From Chlamydoabsidia padenii (Eukaryota; Mucoromycota; Mucoromycetes; Mucorales; Cunninghamellaceae): a stretch of DNA of 64,000 bases. Positions 10,998 through 21,991 of the stretch are shown piece after piece. The DNA is taken from the NCBI GenBank assembly GCA_025330725.1, contig JAIWND010000004.1, forward strand, positions 1,054,001 through 1,118,000, read 5' to 3'. A program made the translations under genes and the position numbers. Positions within the stretch are counted from its first letter, which is position 1; each line of letters starts with the position of its first letter. Under the pieces are notes generated by a model. The model was given only the letters and a program-made list of their open reading frames with translations. It was not told the origin of the DNA and ran no database searches.

Positions 10998-13089
10998 ATC
11001 CTTGTCTTTGTCTATATTATAAATAAGTAAAAAAAAAAAAAAAAAAAAAATGAGTCATACTGTTATCCCCCATGATGATCCCACCAAAAAACTTACCGAG
11101 GAGCACATCGGATAATATCATCCACACGAAGAATCATTTCAGCAGCTTCAGAGGCAGATAAAAGGACTTGTTTCTTGAGTTTGAAGGATTCGGTAATACC
11201 CAGGTCTCGTACATTGGCCACTTCACCCTTCACCATATCCAGACCAGCCGTCGCATCCCCTTTGTATTGTGCAGCACGCAATTGAGCAACCAGATCGGAA
11301 GAGTCAAAACCAGCATTGTCAGCAAGAATAGTTGGCATTTGACGTAAAGCTTTGGCAAAAGATTCGGCAGCAATGGCTTGTTTTCCTGCAATCTTGGTCG
11401 CAATTTCATCCACCGCCTTGGACATGAGCATTTCTGAGCATCCACCACCCAATACCGTACGAGGTTCTTTAACAGTTTGTGACAAGACGGATAAAGCATC
11501 GTGTAAAGAGCGTTCGGCTTCATCGAGAATTTGTTGTGTAGCACCACGGAGGACAATCGTACAAGCTTCACCTGCAGCTACCCCCGAGAATTTGATCAAC
11601 TAGTTAAAAAGAATATATTAGTATGAATTTTGTGTATATATAATGAGTGAGCTCCCCTAATTACCTTGTCTTCACCAATGATAATTTCTTCAATAAGATC
11701 ACAATGTCCCAATTTCACCAATTCAGGATGATCAAATGTAGATGCGATTTCACCACCAGTGACAAGAGCCAATCGTTCCACACCTTCAAAGTCAGCATGT
11801 TCAATACTAGCAATACCAGAATCAGCCATCAGTTGTTCGGGCCAGTTGTAAATCAATTGACGATTAACAAAACAGTTGATTCCATGTGTCTTGATCTTTT
11901 CCACTTTTGCCTTCATTTTGTTGCGTTCCGCTCGTTCCAGATCTGCCAATTTGCCAGTACTTTCCACACGAACTCTGGCACCAAAAATCTTGATTTTGTC
12001 GGTATCCATAGCTATAACAAAAGGATTAAAGGTCAGTGTCATCATATCCCAACCCTCCCTCAAAAAAAAAGTACTTACGTGTATTGGCAATCAAGATCTT
12101 GGCATTTTCAATTCTTTTCGGGCAGTTGACACCAATCTTCTTGTCAAGAATAAAACCTATAAAACAAGATGAGTGAGTTCCACATAACCATTCCATCCCC
12201 CCCCCTTTGATCAAACTTACCTTCATCCAAATAAGAGTCCATCAATTTACCACCAGGTTTCTTGATGATTTGAATATTTTCCAAGTTGGTAGATCCTTTC
12301 AGTCGAAGTACAGCATCCACTGCCAATTTGGAGAAGTATTCCTTGTCTTGAGATAATACCTTGGAGCTGAGAGTGGTTTTAGCAATGTTGATCAAATCTT
12401 CACGGAATAAAGCTTTGTCTTGGCTGTGATCGACGGCACTGGCCGCCAAGGTGTCGTAAGCGGCTTGGGAGGCAATACGGTAACCTTCAATAATGGTTTG
12501 AGGATGGATACGTTGATTGACAAGTCGTTCGGCTTCACGAAGTAATTCAGCAGCAAGCACACACACAGATGTCGTACCATCACCGACTTCGTCATCTTGT
12601 ACTTTGGAGATGTTGACCAGGACCTTGGCAGCAGCATTGTCGAGGGCGATGGATTTCAAGATGGTCGCACCGTCATTCGTCACAAGGATTTCGCCAGTAG
12701 TAGCCGATTGAAGAATTTTGTCCTTAACACACATACACACACACACAAAAAAAAAAGAGCGAGTTAATTTGATGTTGAGGATCAAGCAGATGATGACACC
12801 AAAGTGTGGTTCCTTACCATGCCTTTTGGACCCAAGGTACTCTTGACGAGATCACCGACAGCGATGGCACCGATAAAAGATGACTAATATAATAAAGTAA
12901 AAGTATTAGTATTCAGCAGTAATGTTTGTTGATCTACTTACCAATCGTGCGTTTTCAGCACGTTCTTCAGTTGCCTGATCTTGGAAAATCTGTACTGGTG
13001 CTAAGGACTATAAAAAGACAAATCATTAGTAAGAGTATTGGACGTTATGTATTTATATTTCATTGTAGCTTTAATAAGCAACTTACCAT
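10998..13089 (-). CDS. CCT2: T-complex protein 1 subunit beta (chaperonin CCT2)
   Basis: Beta subunit of the cytosolic TRiC/CCT chaperonin, which folds actin and tubulin using ATP. Eight exons: 13089-13087, 13007-12942, 12883-12818, 12722-12221, 12156-12079, 12011-11665, 11599-11097, 11013-10998; 526 aa. Coding exon 1 is only the ATG, followed at once by GTAAGT. Exon 2 gives [23 protein letters not shown]-site motifs seen: [28 protein letters not shown], and GGGCSEMLM in the C-terminal half. In the genome the frame ends APR-TAA at 11093, but that TAA lies inside a consensus donor (GTAAGT). Splicing to TATAG at 11014 gives APRQRQG-stop, closer to known CCT-beta tails. I prefer the spliced end, with the 11093 stop as the alternative. 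An exact promoter word lies 109 bp upstream. Confidence 0.93.
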
Positions 13090-13197
13090 TGTGTCAAGAT
13101 GATGAATGTAAAAAGGTGAAAGAGGATGAAGAAAATGTCAAAAATGTCAAATCTGTCTTTTTTGATGGAGCACGCTGCACGTGGAAAGTCACAGAGG

Positions 13198-13208
13198 CGG
13201 GATTTGAA
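13198..13208. promoter_or_regulatory. Recurrent promoter word upstream of CCT2
   Basis: Exact CGGGATTTGAA on the + strand, 109 bp upstream of the CCT2 ATG, which is read from the other strand. Confidence 0.6.
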
Positions 13209-13759
13209 ATTCTTGTTTTCCCCCTTTTGTGCTCTTTTTTGGACACGCTTTTTTGAGACACACTTGTCTTTTTCATGGTGGTGCAGGATTTGTATTCATC
13301 TTATCATGATGATCTAGTGTTTTCTTACCTTGTATCAAGTTAGTAGAGAGAAGGATTCATCTGTCAGTTCGAAATTGCAGAATAGGCACGAAAAAAAAAC
13401 CCCATAAGCGGGGATTCAATCTCGATTTGGATTTAATCATGGAAATGCATTGTGGGTTCATGTTATCAAGTGAACGATTGCAATGGGATACTTTTTTTAC
13501 GTTGTGTAGATATATAAAAACATTATGCATAAAGTTTAGAGTGGCAAAGAAAAGAAGATTACAGGAGTTTCAACTTGTCACTGTCATACAGGAACGGATG
13601 CAGTATGATGGTACATACAATTTAGTTATTTTGTTTTTTTACTTAATGAGGGAGTAGGTTACTATTTGAAATATGAGTGGTATTCATAAAGTCATTAGAG
13701 ATAGTAATGCTGCAAAAGGAACAGTGGGCAAAAACATAGCGTCAAAAATGGAAGTCAAG

Positions 13760-13770
13760 CGGGATTTGAA
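13760..13770. promoter_or_regulatory. Recurrent promoter word upstream of Tyr/Asp-rich gene
   Basis: Exact CGGGATTTGAA followed by a CT-rich tract (about 13798-13830) that resembles a transcription start region for the + strand gene. Confidence 0.55.
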
Positions 13771-13862
13771 ATGCATTTTAAATAAGGGCAGGTCAAAGTT
13801 TTTATTTCCCACTTACTTTCTTTTACTTTATACACTCGAGACATTCATTCTCGTTTACAATT

Positions 13863-15572
13863 ATATTTATTAATATCTTTTACACCACAAACTTCCATAC
13901 ACTGGCGGCCAAAGTATTTAACAGTAACGAATATGGTAAAAGTCCTATACTTCTCCATTTCGTCTGCGATCTCGACGATACCACAACGATCCAAATCAAG
14001 AAGGAAACCACACCAGACGGACAAGTTCCTATCGTACTAGGTAAATATATATAAAAGACAAATGGTATTTGCCATTTTTTAAAAAATGATGGAGTGATGA
14101 ATGCACCTCATGCCACCCAATATCTTCTATTTATAGTGACGGGACCATATAGTGCCAAAAACGAACCTATCATAGATGATCAAAGGTTGAACCGTGCTTT
14201 GGCAGTAATGTATCTGGATCGACGTACTCATCATGGTGATCCTCCTGCATGGTTACCTCCCTTTTGGTCTAAACCTGGTATCTATCCATTAACACCTGAA
14301 TCCATCAATATTATCAAAATGGTATCAAGTCTTCCGTTTGATCGTAATGCAAGTCCCTCCTCTGCGATCCTTCCTCCTTTGGCTACCAATGGAATGATGT
14401 CACCCAATAACTTTTATCAACATCAACCCAACATTCTTTTTGGTGGTGGTGGAAACAATCTTGGTCCTTTCGTGATGGGGCACCCTATGATGTCGCCTCT
14501 CCTTCAACAACAACAACAACAACAACTTCAACTTCAATATCAGCAGCCACCTTTACCTTCGTCATCACCTTTTACACAGCGTAAACCAATCATCATCTCT
14601 ACACCTTTGATGAACTCTTCTCCTCAATTACAATCCACATCATCATCTCAGGCACGCACCAAAGGGAAGAAAAATCAACAACAACGACACTCATTACCAT
14701 CATCATCCATGACATCTTCACCATCCTTATCATCCTTGTCATCCTCAGCCTCAGCCACACCAGCGAAAATCTCACGGAAAAAAGTAAAATCAATGTTGGA
14801 AAAGCGGCGTGTACGGTTCACAGAAGATCAACCAGAAATAAAGTTTTTTGACTCAGAAAAACATTGGGTGGATGGATTGGAACATGACATTTACGAACAG
14901 GAAGATGTATATTATGCTGATGGAAATGATGATCTGTACTATCGACATCCTATGGATTATAACAACAACGAGGATTATCAATATTACGACGATGATGATT
15001 ATGGGTATACACAACAAAGGGATGCTTCTGGATATTACAGTGGTGAATATGTATATGATCAACATCATTACCCGGATGACTATTATATCGACAAAAACAA
15101 TGATTATGATGATTACGAAGATTATCAGGAATCAGACAATAACCATGATTATCAGTACACCTCAAGAAAATCACAACATCGCCAGTCGTCATATGATGAC
15201 GACAATAAAGTGGACTATTGGGACTCGACTTACAATGGGATGGGTTATGATGCCGAATGGACCGACGACGACAAGCATTATTATTACAATGACGAAGGCA
15301 AAAATGATGACATCTACTTGGAAGAAGAAGATCAATATGAACAACAAGTCCACCCGTCTACAGATTATGAGGACACAAGGTACCAGTATTCACCACCGCA
15401 ACGAAACCGTATCTCTCACAGATCATCATCATCATCTCTTGGAACGACATGGTATGACCACGCTCGTTATTCAATATCCGACGACTATTATGATCCTCCA
15501 TTACGTCGATCAACGTTGTCCTGCGCAAATCGTCACATGTGGCAACCTTTACGTGGCACTCATTCGCAATAA
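13863..15572 (+). CDS. Unknown disordered protein, Tyr/Asp-rich tail, RVxF motif
   Basis: Not recognised as a named family. The exon ending at 14040 reads TLAAKVFNSNEYGKSPILLH then FVCDLDDTTTIQIKKE. A 96-nt intron (14041-14136) leads to VTGPYSAKNEPIIDDQRLNR and ALAVMYLDRRTHHGDPPAWL. This conserved-looking globular start is followed by a Gln/Pro/Ser-rich stretch. Next comes LEKRRVRFTEDQPEIKFF, which contains RVRF, the consensus docking motif for protein phosphatase 1. About 130 residues dominated by Tyr, Asp and Asn follow, and the protein ends near GTHSQ. The start is unresolved: the frame is open from 13785 but has no in-frame ATG before 14040. The first ATG (near 13933) is out of frame. An upstream exon or a near-cognate CTG at 13902 (A at -3, G at +4) are possible; a gene caller may use the ATG at 14094. 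Confidence 0.6.
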
Positions 15573-16422
15573 CAACAGAGAATGTCTTGCTGGGTGTATA
15601 TTCTCTGTGGGCTATTGGTGCATATTACCATCTTGGCATGTCCTTAAATTAGCATTAATAGTCTGTTATTTATATTACTATTCCTTTACTAGAATAATAT
15701 ACCATTGTTGTTTTACCCTTTTTACATGTTATCCTAATAAAGACTCGACTTTTTTTTTTTTTACCTTGACTATTCTATCTAACTTATTTATGATATGTAC
15801 AACGCCTACTATCAAAGTGACTATAATTAGTGCTATGTGCTTACAAAGGAAGAGGGGGTATTTTTTAAATAGATCTTTATCATTGATCAGGGTGGTCGCA
15901 TAAATCGGGATGTGAATATTAAAACAGCGCATGCAAAGTTTTGATCGAGTACAGTGAGTCCATCATATTTTAATAATCAACTATCCTGAATTGACTATGC
16001 CTATATAAAAGAGTTGACATTGTTCTTTATCCGGCCCAAATCGAGGTAACCCTTCACCAAAAGAACCAGTACGATCGGGACGTGAATTGGAACCTTATCA
16101 TCCGATCTGCATAAATAGATCAAGACATCTAATTATCTGAACCATAACCCCCCCAAACAACATCAATGTGGACATAAACCATTACAAACAAATCAAATTT
16201 GATAAAATAATATTATGTTTATTTCCATTTGATATATATATATATATATATATATATGAAGAAGGAATGACTATACTAATGACGGATTGTAAGCTAAACT
16301 AAGGGTAAGGGGAATCCAAGTTTGATGTCTTCATCGAGGTATTTATATACATAATGTGATTTGTTGTGTTTTTATACAAGAGATTAATGTGCATCTGTTT
16401 TATTAGAATGGTAATTAAGAGT
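15573..16422. other. Convergent spacer
   Basis: Lies between two convergent 3' ends. It holds an AT run (16232-16257) and two variants of the promoter word, CGGGATGTGAA (15906-15916) and CGGGACGTGAA (16076-16086), 170 bp apart. Having them between convergent genes is unexpected if the word marks only mRNA promoters. Confidence 0.5.
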
Positions 16423-17820
16423 TCACATTGGGCGTCGCATCACTATGGTTGTCCTGGGTGGTGGTCGATCAAATGATGTTTTGGAATATCTGATGTAGGA
16501 AGGATGACAACACAGCGCTTCCTTTGTTGTTGCAGAGGGTAAATCGAGAGGCTGCAATGATCGTGATGTTGATGATGTAGGAGATGATGGATTGTTCATT
16601 TGATGATGCCTTGAGGTTGCTTTGGTAGGTAAACTTGGTACTGGTGGTGATAATGTATAGAGCCGCGATGGTTGTGGTGATGGTGGCAAAGTTAATAATG
16701 GAGATGTTGCAGGTGGAGAAGTTGTCAGTGTAAAATCCTTTTGTAAAGAAGTTGCCATTGAAAAATCGAGAGGAGGACAAGTCGATTCCGGTAGATCTGA
16801 CGAAAGAGAAACCGCTTTTGATGGTGTTGAATCCAATGACAAAGAAGATGATGGTGACAGTACATTGTCATTGGAAAATATTGAATCCACAGAGGTATTG
16901 TCGTGTAAACGCTTTTCGCCATTGTTTCCAGTATGCCAAAGGTTTGTTGAGTTCTGATTTCCAAAGTGTCGAGATGTTGTTGAAGATCTTCTTGATTTTG
17001 CAGACCGTTTGTTGTTATCACAAGATAATAATAGATCAGAGGCAGTTTTCGAGCATCCATAAGCCAGGACACCCAAATCAATGTCAAATAACGATGGCTG
17101 ACAATTTCGTAAGCTTTCCAATTCCTGTCGACTGTAAGCTATCTTTTGATGATTGCGTTGCTGTTGTTTCTGTGGTGGTGGTCGGTTCTCTTGTTGCACC
17201 GAGTTGTTGTTCCTTGGTGTAGGTGCAAAGCGATAAGTTGTTGCGCCATCTTCTATGCTTTCGAGTGTCAGTTCACATGGTGCCGCAACGACCAAATCCT
17301 GAATCTTGCAATAGATGGTATGTTGGGAATCTACTTGAGGAGAAGGAGGTTTTATGATTATATCGCTCAAACGCAGAGATATTGTTCTAATCGGTAGTTC
17401 TAAAATCGTTTGGTTTATAATAATAAGAAAAAAGTCGTCAGTTCATTGTTTTTAGTTTACTAGAAGGTTTCACTTTTTACCTGATGAGAACTGGTCTGGT
17501 CCTTTTTCCACAATTGAATCTTTTATTGGCTTCGTATTGGTCAAGGTTTCGTCTGTAGTGGTACCAAAAGTCAATGAGTGAACAAGATTAGTACAAAGTT
17601 GACATTAGTCTTTAATTGAGGTGATTCAGGTTATAAGTACTTACCACTAGAGTCATTTACGTTTGTTTCTTGAAATGAAGTGGATTCATTATCTATAAGA
17701 GCTATTCAATCACAATTAGACCACCCATTGAAAGATCGTGTTGGCAGCATTCAAGCATTACTTGTCAGTTAATCTTTTTTTTTCGTTTACCTTACCTTGG
17801 TATTCTTTTACAACAGTCAT
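16423..17820 (-). CDS. Unknown Ser/Pro-rich protein
   Basis: Not recognised. Four exons fit: 17820-17796, 17692-17645, 17552-17481, 17399-16423; 373 aa. All splice sites are GT...AG and the phases agree. It starts MTVVKEYQDNESTSFQETNV. A possibly folded segment around residues 55-110 (LPIRTISLRLSDIIIKPPS, then HTIYCKIQDLVVAAPCELTL) is followed by a Gln/Asn patch. The remainder is a long Ser/Thr/Pro-rich, likely disordered tail (repeated SPP, TSP, LPP) that ends in a basic stretch. No membrane segment or catalytic motif is visible. A promoter word variant, TTTAAATCCCG, lies about 120 bp upstream (17941-17951). The composition suggests a regulatory or scaffold protein; that is only inference. 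Confidence 0.75.
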
Positions 17821-18842
17821 ATATCTTGAGCCTATTGTATACAAATTGTGAAATTGCAGAGATTGATTATCGTTTTAGGGAATGAAGAAAAAGATAGAAA
17901 AGGAGGAATAAAAAAAGAAAGAGCAAAGACATAAAACTATTTTAAATCCCGCCATGTTCCTGCGATCTTTCACTGTGCATTGTCATTTAATCATTTAAAA
18001 TTGATAGATATCAATTTTACATAACCTTGTCAGTTTACTTTCACTAAATTTTAATTATACTAAATATGTTATCTTGTGGAGTATAACAGATTTCTACACA
18101 CAGACACACCATCATAGGAGAGAGTCTTTTCCCTTTGTGTCTATCAGATTGTTGAGGAGGCGGACTTTCAAACCCCCTCTTCACCTTTTTCTTTTCCCTT
18201 CTTCTTTTGACCTCCTTTCTTCTTCTCTTCAATCTCCCTCAATCCAACACTGAGAAAAAAAAAAAAAAAAGATCGCCAAAGACAGTGGAATGGATTCCTT
18301 GCATAAGTTTGAAGGAATAGGAAAAGGTAAACTATCGAATCACCTGCTGACTTGAATTGGTTTATAGTGCCTTCAAGACCAAAATGGATTGAAACCAACG
18401 ATGCCTTTATTAAAGTATGATTAGTTACATGTCAAATCTACAATATCGGGTGGTCTCTTTAATAGTGTTATAACCTAGCGTAATGTAAAAGGTTAACATA
18501 ATCTAATAAAAAAAATTGTTTATAACATGTCATACAGTACTACTAACTATGCGAATGATGCAGTAACATGTTTGATTATATTTTTACTGTACTGTATATC
18601 CTTCTTTGAAGAACACACGCTCAGTTCCCGAAAATGCGGGGAAGGTTTATTTCCAGGAACATCGTTGCCTGCCTTCCAATCAGACAAGGTATCACTTTTT
18701 TAAAGTGCGCCGCTTGGGGTGGGGAGTGAAATTGGATTTTTTTCCCACGGATTGTGTGATTTTTTTTTTTGTTAATACCACTCCGCTCCTTTTTTCTTCT
18801 TCCCTTCTTTCTCTCCTACTCCCCACTTTTCTTCCACACTTC
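17821..18842. other. Divergent spacer
   Basis: About 1 kb between two divergent starts. Besides the promoter word at 17941 I see pyrimidine-rich tracts near 18180-18250 and 18740-18840, the latter just before the carboxylase ATG and fitting a transcription start region. Confidence 0.5.
17941..17951. promoter_or_regulatory. Promoter word variant
   Basis: TTTAAATCCCG about 120 bp upstream of the ATG at 17820, in the opposite orientation to most copies relative to the gene. Confidence 0.45.
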
Positions 18843-21592
18843 ATGTTTCGTTTATTTAAAAACGCGGCACTCTCTACAAAGAGTACTCGCACCACTTTCT
18901 CCTCCTCACAATTCACAATCACAAAACTCTACTATTCTTCCCAACCAGGTAACGTTGTAAAATAAAACAAAAGGGGCAAATGTTATACGTCTTTCTAACC
19001 TTTTTTATGTTTCCACATAGAACGAAATGCCTTGTTTGAAAAAGTCTTGATTGCAAACCGGTAAGTGATAATGAAAGGAAAGAATCATTTTACTAATACT
19101 CTCTCATTTTTTTTTTGACTGTCCTGATTAGAGGTGAAATTGCTTGTCGTGTCATGCGAACTGCCAAAAAACTGGGAATCAAGACGGTGGCTGTTTATAG
19201 TGAAGCTGATGTCCATTCACAACACGTCAAGATGGTAAGTGTAGATAGAATAGGCATTTGGAAATATATCAGTGGTTTGAAGAACTAACCATTATCGCTT
19301 CTTCTCTAGGCTGACGAAGCTTACTTGATTGGTCCTGCTCCTTCGGCTCAAAGTTATTTGGATATCAACAAGATTCTTGATGTTGCTCGATTGACTGGAT
19401 CTCAAGTAAGTAGTCTATTAAAAAAAAAAAAAACATCAATTCGATTTAAACCTGTACTCAACTCTTCTCTATTTTGGTTTGAATAGGCAATTCATCCTGG
19501 GTATGGGTTTTTGTCTGAAAACGCTGATTTTGCCGATCGTGTAAAGAATGAAAAAATTGCATTCATTGGACCCTCTGGTGATGCTATGCGCGCTATGGGC
19601 TCAAAAAGGTAAACAAATAAAAAAAGAGAAAGGAAAAAGGTTATTTGATTCTAACATGTTGTTTATTAGTGAATCCAAGTTCATCATGGAAGCGGCGGGT
19701 GTACCTTGTGTACCTGGTTACCATGGTGAAAATCAAGATGTAAAGTTTTTGAAGGAACAAGCACAAAAGATTGGATACCCAGTCCTGATCAAGGCGGTTA
19801 AAGGTGGTGGTGGCAAAGGTATGCGTATTGTGCGACACGCTGGTGAATTCGAAGAAATGTTGGAATCCTCTCGACGTGAATCTATCAAATCATTTGGGGA
19901 CGACAAGGTGTTGGTGGAAAAGTATCTGGATCGTCCTCGCCATGTGGAAGTACAGGTATTTGCCGATAAACACGATAATGTGGTCCATCTCTTTGAACGT
20001 GATTGCTCGGTCCAACGTCGGCATCAAAAGGTGATTGAAGAAGCTCCTGCTCCTGGTCTATCTGAAGAAATTCGTGCTCAACTAGGTGCCAAGGCGGTGG
20101 CTGCTGCTCGGGCGGTTGGTTATGAAAATGCCGGTACAGTAGAATTCATCATGGACAACATTGACAAGCAATTCTACTTTATGGAAATGAATACCCGTCT
20201 ACAAGTCGAACACCCTGTTACTGAAATGGTCACCAATACCGATCTTGTCCACTGGCAATTTGAAGTAGCGTCTGGAAATCGTCTGCTGCTGAACCAAGAT
20301 CAACTGAAACTCACTGGTCATGCATTTGAAGCTCGGGTTTATGCTGAAAACCCATTAAAGTAAGTTGGTATGTCTGGTTGAAACTTGATGGTACTAACAT
20401 TTAGCTTTTTGATTATCTATAGCAACTTCCTTCCTGATACTGGGCCATTGTTTAGCGTCCGCACCCCTGAAACCTCGGAAGACCTTCGTTTGGAAACTGG
20501 ATTTATTCAAGGCGATCAAATCAGTGTGCACTATGACCCTATGATCTCAAAACTCATTGTACGTGGTGAAGATCGCAACGATGCTTTACGCCGCTTCCGC
20601 CGTGCCTTGGAACAATATCAAGTTGTGGGATTAACAACAAACATTGATTTTATCAAAAAGGTGGCAGAACATCCAGAATTCATCAAGGGTGAGGTAGAAA
20701 CTGGGTTTATTCAGGTAATAAATTAGTTATAATGATAAAGATATATACACAAAGCTTGTAGAAGGACTGACACAATTTACCTTTATATATTAATACTAGC
20801 AATTCGAAAATGACTTGCTAAAAGCACCAGAAGCACCTAATGCGGAAACTTTGGCTATTGCGGCCACGGCTCTTCGATTAAAAGAACAACAACAATTGAA
20901 ATTCAACAAGCAAGATCCTTCAAGTCCTTGGCAAACAGTGGGCAATAACTTGCGATTGAACTCTTTGGAAACAGCAAAGACAACATTGGAAAGTAATGGT
21001 GAATCATACGATGTTTATATCACCACTTCACCCAAGGCGAATGCTACCTCATCTAACCTGGTTGATGTCAAAATCAAAAAGTCCGGTTCCGACGAATCTA
21101 TAAAATCCTTTGAAGGTGTCGACAGCTATTTGGATGATGAAGGTTTACTAGTATCCTCGTTGGACAATAAGAAAAACAAATCTAACGTGGTGCTACATGA
21201 TAATGATGTGGTGGTCTTTGACGAGGTAAAAAAAAAAAAAAAAAAAAAAAGAGACAGGGGGGATACATACAGAGGGAAACTAACACTTGTTTTACCACTA
21301 GCATGGCCGTACCAACTTGAAATTACCTGTTCCTTTATATGTTTCTGGTGGCGCTGGTGGCGCTGACGGTGCTGGATCTGTAAAAACACCCATGCCTTGC
21401 AAGATCTCACAAGTCATGGTTAAACCTGGCCAAAAAGTGGAAAAGGGTGCGGCTATTATTGTATTGGAAGCGATGAAGATGGAACATGTCATCCGTGCTC
21501 CTGTGGATGGTGTAATTGATCAAATTCTTTATAACGTTGGTGACCTGGTGGAAGAAAATAAATCTCTTGTCATGTTTGCCGATGGCGAATAG
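18843..21592 (+). CDS. MCCC1: Methylcrotonyl-CoA carboxylase subunit alpha, mitochondrial
   Basis: Biotin-carrying subunit of 3-methylcrotonyl-CoA carboxylase in mitochondrial leucine breakdown. Nine exons: 18843-18948, 19021-19060, 19132-19234, 19310-19405, 19487-19608, 19670-20359, 20423-20714, 20800-21225, 21302-21592; 721 aa. The first ~35 residues are Arg/Ser/Thr-rich without acids, a typical mitochondrial presequence. Biotin carboxylase motifs in order: [35 protein letters not shown], the ATP loop [33 protein letters not shown], and [15 protein letters not shown]. The biotin site is EAMKMEH near the C-terminus. Length and order match MCC alpha rather than pyruvate carboxylase, which would continue into a transferase domain. 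Propionyl-CoA carboxylase alpha is the main alternative. Confidence 0.92.
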
Positions 21593-21991
21593 ATTAGAAT
21601 AGTAATAGTTAACTTGACAATAGATTATTAGTTTATAATTGACCAAATAAAATTTGGATTATGATAATAAAAACAAAACTTTTTTTTAAATATAGCTAAC
21701 TTTGTAGATATGTATCCTGCATAGGCTGCATGATAATCGTAAATGCCAAATCCCTATTCATAAAATCCCACGTGAGCATGAACATACCAGTTCAAAATCA
21801 AGCCAAATGTACAGTATATTGATCACAACGCACTCATCCCTTTAACAACAATAATGTATCGTCACCCATGGTAAATAGACAAAAAAAAAAAAAAAAAAAA
21901 AGTGTTTATTGTCGACGTAAAAACATTTAACGAATCTATATTCTATACAATCTATAAAAGTTATCAAGTATAATGTGGTTATAACTAATTT
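21593..21991. other. Convergent 3' flanks
   Basis: About 400 bp of AT-rich sequence with poly-A runs between the carboxylase and the PPR-like gene. No feature is seen. Confidence 0.5.

Larger units (their letters stand above)
13090..13862. other. Divergent spacer between CCT2 and the next gene
   Basis: About 770 bp serving as promoter for CCT2 (-) and the Tyr/Asp-rich gene (+). It carries exact CGGGATTTGAA at 13198-13208 and 13760-13770 and a degraded copy near 13408-13419. No independent gene is seen. Confidence 0.6.

Noticed and set aside
11060..11085. CCT2 ending in Asp-His-His-Gly-Gly
   Set aside because: That tail resembles human CCT-beta (PDHH), but reaching the frame would need a 17-nt intron. 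The 83-nt intron to 11014 is more credible.
14848..15903. Long 351-codon frame rich in Met, Ile and Thr
   Set aside because: It is the shadow frame of the Tyr/Asp-rich gene, produced by its biased GAT/TAT codons.
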